DNA from: VGRW01 sp031396695 | GTDB taxonomy: Bacteria > Myxococcota_A > UBA9160 > SZUA-336 | NCBI GenBank assembly: GCA_031396695.1 | Contig: JANNLG010000249.1 | Coordinates: forward strand, 1-29,730 | Length of the DNA: 29,730 bases | Reading direction: 5' to 3' | Shown here: positions 1 through 7,258 of the stretch, piece by piece | How positions within the stretch are numbered: the stretch's first letter is position 1 | How the letters are laid out: each line of letters begins with the position of its first letter | The notes under the pieces: generated by a model | The model's database searches: none | What the model was told of the DNA's origin: nothing | Seen by the model: the letters and a program-made list of their open reading frames with translations, nothing else | Translations under genes and position numbers: made by a program

Positions 1-2
1 TG

Positions 3-341
3 GAGGACGAGATCCGCGTCGAGACCGCCCACGACGGCGGAGTGGTGGGCGTGCTGCGCGTGACCTGGAACGAGCACTCAGACCGGCCGATCGCGCGCTG
101 CATCGGCGACCGTGGCGAGATCGTGCTCGGCAGCGCGCAGGCGATCCTGCGCAGCGAGGATGGACGCGAGGAGATCATCGCGGCTGCGCTCGATTCCAGC
201 GCCACCCTGGCCGCGGTGCTGAACGACTTCCTGCGCGAGTGCCGCGGTCCGGAGCGGAGGGTCGACTCGGGCGCGCAGACGCTTGCGTGGATTCACGCGG
301 CGTATCGCAGTGTCAGCAGTCGGCGCTGGGAGCTGGCGTAG
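3..341 (+). CDS. Probable Gfo/Idh/MocA-family oxidoreductase, C-terminal fragment
   Basis: The frame is open from the window edge (first full codon at 3) to a TAG at 339-341, so only the last 112 residues are present. The piece alternates beta-strand-like stretches (VGVLRVTWNEHS, GEIVLGS) with a closing helix, and ends in LAWIHAAYRSVSSRRWEL. This resembles the substrate-domain end of Gfo/Idh/MocA NAD(P)-dependent oxidoreductases, where an 'aWi.AaYrSa..gr' signature closes the protein. The Rossmann domain that would prove the family lies outside the window. A GTG at 42 could start a shorter protein, but the coding pattern continues upstream of it, so a truncated longer gene is far more likely. 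The substrate cannot be told. Confidence 0.6.
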   Translation, partial: EDEIRVETAHDGGVVGVLRVTWNEHSDRPIARCIGDRGEIVLGSAQAILRSEDGREEIIAAALDSSATLAAVLNDFLRECRGPERRVDSGAQTLAWIHAAYRSVSSRRWELA

Positions 342-375
342 CCCGGAAACCGGACCCGATCCCGGAGCTCGGACG

Positions 376-456
376 GGGTCGGCGGTTTGTACTTCCTCGG
401 GGGTCCCCTTGCGGAGGACCGCTCGACCCGTCCTCGTCAGCGCAAACCGCCGACCC
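376..456. repeat. 14-bp perfect inverted repeat with nested hairpin
   Basis: The arm GGGTCGGCGGTTTG at 376-389 is matched exactly by its reverse complement CAAACCGCCGACCC at 443-456, with 53 bases between. Inside lies a smaller pair, GAGGAC at 414-419 and GTCCTC at 430-435. Two more small hairpins follow: AGAGG/CCTCT at 496-509, and GGGACG/CGTCCC at 514-530. There is no T-run, so this is not a standard intrinsic terminator. It sits between the end of the oxidoreductase and the ArsR-ArsC promoter. It could be a structured 3' UTR, a recombination scar or a protein-binding site. No function is assigned. Confidence 0.5.
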
Positions 457-560
457 GCGCGGAGGTGCGGGGATCTGGCGCTCCGCCCCACGACAAGAGG
501 CGAGCCTCTGTTAGGGACGACTCCCGTCCCTCCGAGGTCCGACTGCTTGCGCGAATACAA

Positions 561-598
561 CAATTTCAATTGACATATCGAATTGGGTTGATGTAAAT
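561..598 (+). promoter_or_regulatory. Probable promoter/operator of the ArsR-ArsC operon
   Basis: This is one of the few AT-rich stretches in the window. A TTGACA -35 box lies at 570-575. A poor -10 candidate (GTAAAT, 593-598) follows 17 bases later. The stretch holds overlapping dyads: CAATT-TC-AATTG (561-572) and CAATT-N9-AATTG (567-585). ArsR-family repressors commonly bind AT-rich dyads at or near the -35/-10 region of their own gene. Transcription would start near 605-607, on or next to the GTG at 607, so a leaderless mRNA is possible. Autoregulation is inferred from position. Confidence 0.55.
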
Positions 599-606
599 GC
601 CTAGCT

Positions 607-1377
607 GTGAGTGCACAGCGGGTTCGCGTCGATGTCGGTCCGCCGGAGTTTCTGCAGCTGGCCGGGCATCCGCTGCGTTGGCGTCTGCTGGCGGAGTTGG
701 CCCGGAGCGACCGGATGGTGAGCGAGCTGACGGGCTTGGTTGGCGAGCCGCAGAACTTGGTCTCGTACCACTTGGGCAAGCTGCGGGAGGGTCGGCTGGT
801 ATCGGCGCGGCGCAGCTCGGCGGATCGCCGGGACGCGTACTACACGGTGGATCTGGCGCGGATCAGCGACCTTCTGTTGGCCACAGGCTCGGCGCTGCAC
901 CCGGGTCTTCGTCTCACATCGGACTCGCCCGACCGCGGCGTGCGAGGTGCGGCGAAGAAGTCGGTGCGGGTGTTGTTCCTGTGCACCGGCAACAGCGCGC
1001 GGTCGCAGATGGCCGAGGCGCTGGCGATCGCTCGGTCGGGCGGTCTCGTCGAGGCGTTCAGCGCCGGCAGCCAGCCCAAGCCCATGCACCCGAACGCGCT
1101 GCGCGTGATGAGCGACGAGTACGGCCTCGACCTGTCCGCTCAGGTGTCCAAGCACCTCGACGTGTTCGTCGAGCAGCGTTTCGACTGGGTGATCAGCCTG
1201 TGTGACCGGGTGCGCGAGGTGTGTCCGGATTTCCCCGGTCAGCCGGAGACCATCCACTGGAGCATCGCCAATCCCGCGACCGGCGATGGCGACGACGACG
1301 ACGCCACCTACCCGCTGTTCCAGCAAACGGCTGCCGAGCTCGCGACCCGCATCGGGTTCCTGCTCGCCGCCGTGTAG
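607..1377 (+). CDS. ArsR-type HTH regulator fused to thioredoxin-type arsenate reductase (low-MW phosphatase fold)
   Basis: The protein has 256 residues in two parts. Residues 1 to about 100 form an ArsR-like winged helix (FLQLAGHPLRWRLLAELARS, then LVSYHLGKLREGRLV). Residues 120-256 form a low-molecular-weight tyrosine-phosphatase/arsenate-reductase domain with the P-loop C126-TGNSA-R132. Two further cysteines, C199 and C206 (SLCDRVREVCPDFP), sit 73 and 80 residues after C126. This nearly matches the Cys10/Cys82/Cys89 relay of thioredoxin-coupled ArsC, so arsenate reduction is the likely activity. The HTH half contains no cysteine, so classic arsenite sensing by an HTH cysteine cluster is absent. 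The GTG start has no Shine-Dalgarno sequence, and the promoter lies just upstream. ArsR-ArsC fusions are known, mostly from Actinobacteria as I recall, so transfer is possible. Its phosphatase fold leaves a protein-phosphatase role open. Confidence 0.88.
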   Translation: MSAQRVRVDVGPPEFLQLAGHPLRWRLLAELARSDRMVSELTGLVGEPQNLVSYHLGKLREGRLVSARRSSADRRDAYYTVDLARISDLLLATGSALHPGLRLTSDSPDRGVRGAAKKSVRVLFLCTGNSARSQMAEALAIARSGGLVEAFSAGSQPKPMHPNALRVMSDEYGLDLSAQVSKHLDVFVEQRFDWVISLCDRVREVCPDFPGQPETIHWSIANPATGDGDDDDATYPLFQQTAAELATRIGFLLAAV

Positions 1378-1414
1378 AGCGATCGAGCCCCCACGTGAGA
1401 GACAAGGAGAAGTC

Positions 1415-1816
1415 ATGAGTGACCGAAGCGAGCTGGTCAGCGTGCGCTACATCGTCGACGACGTCGGGAAGGCCGTCGGCTTCTACACGAAGCTCCTCGA
1501 CTTCAAAGTGCTGACGAACTTCCCGCCCGCGTTCGCCGACGTCGTCCGTGGCAATCTGCGACTGCTGCTCAGCGGACCGACGAGCTCCGCGGGGCGGCCC
1601 ATGGCGGATGGCGCCAAGCCGCAACCCGGCGGCTGGAACCGCATCCATCTGATCGTCGACGACATCGACGCCGAAGTCGCGCGCCTGCGCGAGGCCGGCG
1701 CTGCGTTCCGCAACGACATCCTCTCGGGACCCGGCGGCAAGCAGGTCCTTCTCCAAGACCCGTCCGGCAACGTCGTCGAGCTCTTCCAACCCGCCGCCGC
1801 ACCGGTGACGCGATGA
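1415..1816 (+). CDS. VOC / glyoxalase-bleomycin resistance family protein
   Basis: The protein has 133 residues with two beta-alpha-beta-beta-beta halves: VRYIVDDVGKAVGFYTKLL, and later RIHLIVDDIDAEVARLREAG, ending in DPSGNVVELFQP. The second-half His (RIHL) and the final Glu (VVEL) fit VOC metal ligands, while the usual first-half His is replaced by Tyr (VRYIV). The ATG follows a good ribosome site (AAGGAGA, 1404-1410), 37 bases after the ArsR-ArsC stop, so it is probably in that operon. There are no cysteines at all, which argues against an ArsI-type C-As lyase, even though VOC proteins are frequent in ars operons. The substrate is unknown. Other candidates are antibiotic binding or a lactoylglutathione-lyase-like activity. 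Confidence 0.85.
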   Translation: MSDRSELVSVRYIVDDVGKAVGFYTKLLDFKVLTNFPPAFADVVRGNLRLLLSGPTSSAGRPMADGAKPQPGGWNRIHLIVDDIDAEVARLREAGAAFRNDILSGPGGKQVLLQDPSGNVVELFQPAAAPVTR

Positions 1817-2502
1817 CGAAACAGACCCGATCGACTCGCGCACTGTTGGCGTGCGGCGCCGTCGCCGGTCCGTTGTATCTGGCCGTGACGATGGCGCAGG
1901 TGCTGACCCGCGACGGCTTCGACCTGAAGCAGCACCGCTTCACGCTGCTGACGAGCGGTGACCTCGGCTGGATCCACCAGGCGAACATGGTGGGTGTGGG
2001 GCTGCTGACGGTGCTGCTTGCGGTCGGTGTGCGCCGGCTGATGCAGACGGGCCGGGGCGCAGTGTGCGGGCCACGACTGCTCGGGCTGGTCGGTGTGGCC
2101 TACCTCGTGGGCGGCTTGCTGCCGTCGGACCCGGTGATCGGCTTCCCGCCCGGCACGACGGCGGAGATGGTGCAGAAGACCTGGCAAGGGTCCGTGCAGA
2201 ACGCGTCGCGTAGCATCAGCACTCTGCTCCTGATCGCGACGAGTCTGGTGATCGCGGCGCGGTTCGCCACCGAAGGTCACCGGGTCTCGGCTTGGTTCTT
2301 CGGCGCCGGGATCCCCGTGGTGTTCGCGGCCCTGACGGCCTTCGGCTCCGCGATCGGCATCAACCCCGCCGCGCCGGCCTTTCTCGCGACGCCCTGGATC
2401 TGGGTGACGGCGCTGGCCGTGCACATGTACCGGCGCGCGGACGAGCGATCCGACGACGTGCCGGCGATTCACGGCACGAGGCGTACGCCCGTAGCCGGCT
2501 GA
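1813..2502 (+). CDS. DUF998-like six-helix membrane protein
   Basis: The protein has 229 residues with six hydrophobic segments, near residues 11-30, 56-74, 87-104, 132-150, 160-180 and 190-207. The short signature LLPSDPVIGFPPG after the third helix resembles DUF998 proteins. The ATG overlaps the stop of the VOC gene (ATGA at 1813-1816), so the two are translationally coupled. No enzymatic motif is visible. Nothing here resembles the ArsB or Acr3 arsenite pumps that would normally accompany an arsenate reductase, so this may be the membrane partner of the unit, but that is inference. The tail after residue 208 is polar and probably cytoplasmic. Confidence 0.78.
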   Translation: MTKQTRSTRALLACGAVAGPLYLAVTMAQVLTRDGFDLKQHRFTLLTSGDLGWIHQANMVGVGLLTVLLAVGVRRLMQTGRGAVCGPRLLGLVGVAYLVGGLLPSDPVIGFPPGTTAEMVQKTWQGSVQNASRSISTLLLIATSLVIAARFATEGHRVSAWFFGAGIPVVFAALTAFGSAIGINPAAPAFLATPWIWVTALAVHMYRRADERSDDVPAIHGTRRTPVAG

Positions 2503-2519
2503 CGGTAGACTGCATCGCG

Positions 2520-2543
2520 CCAGGGCGTCGTGCTCCCTGGAGG
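2520..2543 (+). promoter_or_regulatory. Hairpin overlapping the ribosome binding site of the next gene
   Basis: CCAGGG (2520-2525) pairs perfectly with CCCTGG (2535-2540) around a 9-base loop. The Shine-Dalgarno sequence GGAGG (2539-2543), which serves the ATG at 2549, begins inside the second arm. The stem could partly hide the ribosome site. A six-pair stem can easily arise by chance in DNA this GC-rich. Confidence 0.3.
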
Positions 2544-2548
2544 ACGCG

Positions 2549-5389
2549 ATGCTCAGGTCGACCGTGCGCTTCGGGATTGCGCTGCTGCTCGCCGCTTCGC
2601 TTCCGTGGGCGTCGGCGACCCACGCGCAAGCGCTCGATCCGGCGCGCGCGCAGGGGCAGCTCTGGCTCAGTGAGATCTATGACGTCGCGCGCTGGAGCCT
2701 GCGCGTGCCGTGGAAGCTCGCGTATCCGTACCTCGTTCGGCTGAAGCTCGATCCGTGGCTCGCGGAGCTGCCGCTCGAGGCGGACGTGCGCGAGCGGGTT
2801 CGCGCGAACGTGCACTCGCGGGAGTTCGTCGGCGAAGTGCTGCCCTTCGCGATGGCGGTGCAGGAGACGTACAGCGCGCCGGACGACGCGAAGCAGCAGG
2901 ATTTCGACGCGGAGCTCCGCCGCCGCTTCGAGCCGGCCGACGGAGTGCCCGGCGTGGAGCACACGATGTTCGCGTGGAGCCCGCCGGCGAAGGGCTCGGA
3001 GTCGGCGCCGGTTGCGCTCGACGCGGAGGTGGCGGCGGAGCTGGTCGCGATCTACGACGCGTTGTACCTGCGCGACCGCGATGCCGACGCTCCGCTTGGC
3101 GAGCGGCTCGAGTGCGAGGCGGCGCCGGACGATGCGCGGCTTCGCGTGCTGGTCGCGCGCGTCGAGCCGCGCGTGCGGAAGCTGCTCGAGGCGGCGGCGT
3201 CGCGGCTCGATCCCAAGGGCGAGTACGAGCCGGCGCTGCGCGCGGTGTTGCGTGAGCCGGACCGGCTCGAGGCGATCTCGGTGTCCCTGATCGACTTCGT
3301 GAGCCAGCAGGCGTGCAAGCACTACCGCGCGTTCGCGACGCGCGTGTTCCGCGAGCAGCAGCTGCGCGAGTGGATGGAGCGCGAGCTCGACAAGTCGGAC
3401 GGCGGCGAGCTGTGGGCGTTCCTCGCCTTCGCCAACGATCAGCGCCGCTACGCGGTGCACGTGATCGTCGACGGTCTGCAGGGACACCTGATGGAGGCGC
3501 TCTCGTCCGGCGATCCGCGCGACCCGTTCCTGCAGCAGATCCTGCGCGAGCACCGCGAGGCCGCCTCGCGCGCGCCGCGCGGGGAGCGCTCGACGCCCGC
3601 GCCCGCGCAGTCGATCGTGTTTCTGGAACGGCTCTCGGCGAACGGCTTCCAACACCCGAGCTACCTGCCGTTCTTTCGGGGCCTGTACGCCGCGCCGTCG
3701 GGCATCGTGCGCGTCGGTGTCGCGACCACGCCGACGATCAGCGTGCGCAACATCCCGATCGTCCAGACCGGCGCGCCGGTCGCGGGCCTCCGCGCGACGG
3801 GCATCCCGAACTTCCACTTCGTCGACCGGCGAGTGCGCGAGCAGGGCCGCGCGTACTACTTCTACGGCAACGACGCGGTCCTGCTCGACGCGCTCGCGCA
3901 CTCGTCCGGCATGCGCACCCTGCCCGAGCGGCTGCCCCGCTTTTCGTCGTACGCGTGCGCGGCGCCGTACGACAGCGGCGCGCACCACACGTTCGACGCG
4001 TTCCTGAACCTCGGCGTCGGTGAGCGCCTGCGCGACTTCGCCGAGCTGCGCTGCATTCCAGATCTCGAGCGCCGCGCGGCGAACGAGCGGCGGCTGCACG
4101 CGCTGCGCGCGGAGCTGCTGGCGCTGCGCCCGGTCCTGACCGCGAAGCCGCCGTGGTGGGCGTCCTGGCGGCGCATGGGCCAGAACGCCGAGGACGGTCT
4201 CGCGCGCCGCACGATCGCCGAGATCGCGGGCCTCGAGCAGGAGACGATTCCCGAGTATCTCGCCTACTACAATCCCTGGCCCGATCACTTCGCGCACTTC
4301 AAGGGACCATTCTCCGACGAAATCATCGCGCCGTCGGGCGAGCTCGCGCGCCTCGACTACTGGCTCGAGCGACTCGCTGCGGTGTACGGGACCGCGGGCG
4401 TTTCCGATCGCACGCTCTTCGGCATGGCCGGCGACCACGGCCTGACGCCGGTCTTCCACGTGCTGAACCCGGAGGTCGAGGTCTTCGACCGCATGCGCGC
4501 GGGCGGCGTGGACCTGCGCGTGATCAAGATCTCCTCCGACGAGGGAGAGGGGCCGAAGCTCACCAATCGGCTCAACCCGCCCGCGATGCGCGGCATCGAC
4601 GCCGTCGTCGCGTCGACGGCCGGCGGCAACTACATGATCGATCTGTTCGTCGATCAGGCCGCGGGCTGGAGCCGCCAGCCGGTTTACGAGGAGGTCCGCG
4701 CGATCCGGCCCGTGCGCGGCGGCCCGCCGGTCGACATCGTGCAGGAGCTGGTGACGCGCCTGCCCGAGTCACTCGACTACCTCGCGGTGCGGGAGGCCCC
4801 GTGCGACCCCGGAGCTTGCGTCACGCGGCTGGTGGCGATGCGCGGCGGAAAGCGCGCCGACGCCTGGATCGAGCGCGCCGGCGATCGCATCCACTATCGC
4901 TGGCAGGGCGCGGACCTGCTCGACACGGGGCGCATCACGCCCTACGAGACGCTGCGGCCCGAGGATCGGGCCGCTCACGCGGCGCTGCGGAAGCGCTGCA
5001 TCAGCGACGCAAAGCGTGGCGACGTCACCAGTTGGTGTACGGAGAGCGACTGGCGGCAGCTCACCAGCTTCACCCCGCGGCCGGACTCGGTCGGCCAGCT
5101 CGCCCATCTGTACGACCTGGACACCGCGGGCACGGTGAACCTGTTCCCTCGGGAGGGCGTCGGCTACAACACGAAGGTCCCCGGACGCCACGCGGGCGAG
5201 TTCTTCCACGAGAAGGACGCGTTCATCGGCTTCTGGGGCGGACCCGTCGTCGTCGGTGAACGGCCGCGCACCGCGGTGATCGGCTCGGTGGCGGTCGTCC
5301 TCTACGAGTGGCTCGTCGGCCGGCCGATCGTCGTCGGCGAAGACGGCTGGGGGTATCCGTCGCTCGGCCCCGCGCTGCTGGGTCGCTAG
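2549..5389 (+). CDS. Secreted alkaline-phosphatase-superfamily hydrolase (phosphodiesterase-like)
   Basis: The protein has 946 residues. It begins with a signal peptide (basic start, hydrophobic 8-20, likely cut after THAQA, residue 28), so it should act in the periplasm or outside. The metal-site motifs of the alkaline phosphatase superfamily appear in order: D308-G309 (VIVDGLQGH); a probable Thr nucleophile at T396 (TPTISVRN); D579, H580 and H583 (WPDHFAHFKG); D629-H630 (GDHGLTP); and H881 near the end (PGRHAGEFF). About 280 residues before the first motif are helical, charged and unrecognised. Type I phosphodiesterases are usually 400-600 residues, so this one carries large extensions. The substrate could be a nucleotide, phospholipid or other phosphoester. 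The ATG has a strong GGAGG. Its stop shares CTAG with the convergent dehydrogenase. Confidence 0.8.
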   Translation: MLRSTVRFGIALLLAASLPWASATHAQALDPARAQGQLWLSEIYDVARWSLRVPWKLAYPYLVRLKLDPWLAELPLEADVRERVRANVHSREFVGEVLPFAMAVQETYSAPDDAKQQDFDAELRRRFEPADGVPGVEHTMFAWSPPAKGSESAPVALDAEVAAELVAIYDALYLRDRDADAPLGERLECEAAPDDARLRVLVARVEPRVRKLLEAAASRLDPKGEYEPALRAVLREPDRLEAISVSLIDFVSQQACKHYRAFATRVFREQQLREWMERELDKSDGGELWAFLAFANDQRRYAVHVIVDGLQGHLMEALSSGDPRDPFLQQILREHREAASRAPRGERSTPAPAQSIVFLERLSANGFQHPSYLPFFRGLYAAPSGIVRVGVATTPTISVRNIPIVQTGAPVAGLRATGIPNFHFVDRRVREQGRAYYFYGNDAVLLDALAHSSGMRTLPERLPRFSSYACAAPYDSGAHHTFDAFLNLGVGERLRDFAELRCIPDLERRAANERRLHALRAELLALRPVLTAKPPWWASWRRMGQNAEDGLARRTIAEIAGLEQETIPEYLAYYNPWPDHFAHFKGPFSDEIIAPSGELARLDYWLERLAAVYGTAGVSDRTLFGMAGDHGLTPVFHVLNPEVEVFDRMRAGGVDLRVIKISSDEGEGPKLTNRLNPPAMRGIDAVVASTAGGNYMIDLFVDQAAGWSRQPVYEEVRAIRPVRGGPPVDIVQELVTRLPESLDYLAVREAPCDPGACVTRLVAMRGGKRADAWIERAGDRIHYRWQGADLLDTGRITPYETLRPEDRAAHAALRKRCISDAKRGDVTSWCTESDWRQLTSFTPRPDSVGQLAHLYDLDTAGTVNLFPREGVGYNTKVPGRHAGEFFHEKDAFIGFWGGPVVVGERPRTAVIGSVAVVLYEWLVGRPIVVGEDGWGYPSLGPALLGR

Positions 5390-6192
5390 GACCGCTGCGC
5401 GGGAACCGCGCGCGCATTTTCGAGCTCGGCTTGAATCCGGCGCATGCCGCGCAGCCAGCGCTCGGGGTCCTTCGCCTTTCCGTCCATCCACGCCTGCGCC
5501 TGCGGATCGGTCAGGATCAGGAACTGCTCCGACGCGAGTCCGTCCACAACGGCCTGCGCGACTTCCTCCGGCTCGCGGATCGTTCCGGCCGCCGCCTTCG
5601 CCCAGGGCGAGTCCACGTCGCCGAGCATGGGCGTGCGCACGCCCAACGGACAGAGACACGCGAAGCGCACTCCGCGGTGGTGGTACGAGATCGAGAGCCA
5701 CTCCGCGAGCCCGACGACGGCGTGCTTGGTCGCGGCGTAGACGAGATTTCCGTGACTGCTGAGGATGCCCGCCATCGAGGCGGTGTGGAGGAAGTGACCG
5801 GAGCCGCGCTCGAGCATGCCCGGCAGCGCGGCGCGCAGCGCGTGCACGTGCGACATCAGGTTCACGTCCCACTGGCGCTGCCAGACGTCGAGCGGCGTCT
5901 CGAGTGGATCGCCGCCGGTCGCGATGCCGGCGTTGCAGCAGAACAGGTCGATCGGACCGAAGGCCTTCTCCGTGCGTCGCACGAGGTCAACATTCTCCTG
6001 CGCGCTCGCGACGTCGCAGCCGACGCCGAGAGCCGCGCGGCCGATGCCTTGGGCGACCGCCTCGGCGCCCGCGCCGTTCTGGTCGGCGACCGCGATCCCG
6101 CGCGCACCCTCGCGCGCGAAGCGCTCGCACAGCGCTCGACCGATTCCGCTCGCGCCTCCCGTCACCACGACGACCTTGTCCACGATCTGCAT
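5386..6192 (-). CDS. Short-chain dehydrogenase/reductase (SDR)
   Basis: The protein has 268 residues with a classical SDR layout. The cofactor loop is T11-GGASGI-G18, followed by an acidic residue after strand 2 (VADQ, D37, which suggests NAD(H)), N87-A-G, N111 in DVNL, the catalytic S139 (TASMAG), and Y152-x3-K156 (YAATK). The ATG at 6192 is preceded by an excellent ribosome site, GAGGAGG, so independent translation is likely. However, the frame is open upstream and continuous with the transglycosylase (see that entry). The substrate is unknown; family members oxidise alcohols or reduce ketones on many lipids and small molecules. The stop overlaps the convergent hydrolase stop by four bases (CTAG, 5386-5389), leaving no room for a separate terminator. 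Confidence 0.9.
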   Translation of the reverse strand: MQIVDKVVVVTGGASGIGRALCERFAREGARGIAVADQNGAGAEAVAQGIGRAALGVGCDVASAQENVDLVRRTEKAFGPIDLFCCNAGIATGGDPLETPLDVWQRQWDVNLMSHVHALRAALPGMLERGSGHFLHTASMAGILSSHGNLVYAATKHAVVGLAEWLSISYHHRGVRFACLCPLGVRTPMLGDVDSPWAKAAAGTIREPEEVAQAVVDGLASEQFLILTDPQAQAWMDGKAKDPERWLRGMRRIQAELENARAVPAQRS

Positions 6193-7077
6193 GCGCGCCT
6201 CCTCGGGTACTTCGTGCACCACTCTACGCCCCACGCGCGTCTCGGTCGCGAGCCGCGCGAAGATGCGCCGCATCGCTTCGAGCCGCGTGAGATAGCTGGC
6301 GACGCCGTGGCTTCCGCAGCGCTGGCCCGGGCTCGCGCGAAGGCCGCGCTTTGCGAAAGCTTCACCGGCACCGGCACCGCACAGGTGGATGACGCCGGCG
6401 AGATCCCGCTTCTGTCGCGCCGTCGCGGCGGCGATCCGCTGGCGCGTCAACGTGCGCGTGACGCGCTCGTGCAGGTAGGCCGACGTGAGCTCGACTGCGT
6501 GGCTCGGGATCACGCGCGTGTACAAGCCGTTGAACCAGCAGGCTCGCGGGTCGTACCAGCGCCCCACCTCGGCGACGGCGTGCGCGCGAATGCAGTATCG
6601 GCGCGCCTCGAGAAACGTGCCGTCGAGGATCTGGTACATGCCGACCGCGCTCGACGCCGGCCGGTATACCTCGAGCGGGTTCGACGACCACCGCCAGCGC
6701 CAGTACGTTCGCGCCACCGGATTGCCGGAGGCCTCGATCTGCGCGAGCGCGGCCAGGAACTCGGCGGTGATCAGCTCGGTCGAGTGCCTCCGGAATAGCG
6801 GCTGGTAGGAACGCCACGTCTCAGTCGGCGTCTTGTGGAGCACACCGCTCACCGGAAAGAACAGCTCGCTCGGCTTGCGTACGACCTGGTAGAGCCAATT
6901 CGCCGACGAGCCGAGAATCAGCGCGGCGAGCGCGACGACGACGACTCGAACCGACCAGGGCGCGGCGCGCAGCGCCTTGCGCCCGCGGCGCAGCGCCCTG
7001 CGCGCGCGCCGGAGCTCTCGGCCCGCACGACGCCGCGCCTTCCGGAATGAGCGTTGGATCGTTGTTCTGCGCGCCAT
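5386..7077 (-). CDS. Membrane-anchored lytic transglycosylase-like protein, in one open frame with the SDR
   Basis: The ATG at 7077 opens a frame whose first 295 residues form a transglycosylase-like protein. It starts with a very basic cytoplasmic tail (residues 1-40), then one membrane helix (42-60), then a periplasmic domain. SLT-type motifs are present: E115 in QIEASGNP (the catalytic Glu of ESSGNP-type enzymes), SSAVGMYQI for the conserved G-M-Q strand, and later LCGAGAGEAF. It should cleave peptidoglycan glycan chains. There is no stop before the dehydrogenase Met, so read literally the product is 563 residues with a C-terminal SDR. That would place a cytoplasmic-type Rossmann enzyme outside the membrane, which is implausible. 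In a neighbouring frame a TAG occurs at 6226-6224, 31 bases before the SDR start, where a normal stop would be expected. A lost stop, an indel or a sequencing error is therefore possible. Confidence 0.7.
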   Translation of the reverse strand: MARRTTIQRSFRKARRRAGRELRRARRALRRGRKALRAAPWSVRVVVVALAALILGSSANWLYQVVRKPSELFFPVSGVLHKTPTETWRSYQPLFRRHSTELITAEFLAALAQIEASGNPVARTYWRWRWSSNPLEVYRPASSAVGMYQILDGTFLEARRYCIRAHAVAEVGRWYDPRACWFNGLYTRVIPSHAVELTSAYLHERVTRTLTRQRIAAATARQKRDLAGVIHLCGAGAGEAFAKRGLRASPGQRCGSHGVASYLTRLEAMRRIFARLATETRVGRRVVHEVPEEARMQIVDKVVVVTGGASGIGRALCERFAREGARGIAVADQNGAGAEAVAQGIGRAALGVGCDVASAQENVDLVRRTEKAFGPIDLFCCNAGIATGGDPLETPLDVWQRQWDVNLMSHVHALRAALPGMLERGSGHFLHTASMAGILSSHGNLVYAATKHAVVGLAEWLSISYHHRGVRFACLCPLGVRTPMLGDVDSPWAKAAAGTIREPEEVAQAVVDGLASEQFLILTDPQAQAWMDGKAKDPERWLRGMRRIQAELENARAVPAQRS

Positions 7078-7194
7078 CGCCCTTCGCCTCGGAGCCGCGC
7101 ACTGTAGCGCGCGTGACGCGGCTCCACCGGCACGCTCGCCCATGGCTCCCCCATCCGTGACGCGCAGCTCGTGCGCAACACCGGAGTGTGACGA

Positions 7195-7216
7195 GGGCCC
7201 TGTAGAGGCAGGGCCC
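7195..7216. repeat. 8-bp inverted repeat in a divergent intergenic region
   Basis: GGGCCCTG (7195-7202) and CAGGGCCC (7209-7216) flank a 6-base loop. The region between the divergent genes starting at 7077 and 7259 is only 181 bases and must hold both promoters. No T-run follows on either strand, so it is not a typical terminator. It could be an operator or an mRNA hairpin about 40 bases before the start at 7259. Confidence 0.4.
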
Positions 7217-7258
7217 AAGAATCGATCGGATGCGCGGGCGGAGGGGTCGGGAGGCGCG

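Noticed and set aside
2360..4459. A 699-residue open frame on the minus strand across the phosphatase gene
   Set aside because: Its protein is almost all Arg/Ala/Glu/Val with no domain, while the plus strand has a signal peptide and ordered catalytic motifs. It is a high-GC shadow.
6977..7258. An upstream extension of the 991-residue helical-repeat protein
   Set aside because: It would overlap the divergent transglycosylase start and adds Arg/Pro/Ser-rich text. The ATG at 7259 has a ribosome site and is followed at once by a membrane anchor.
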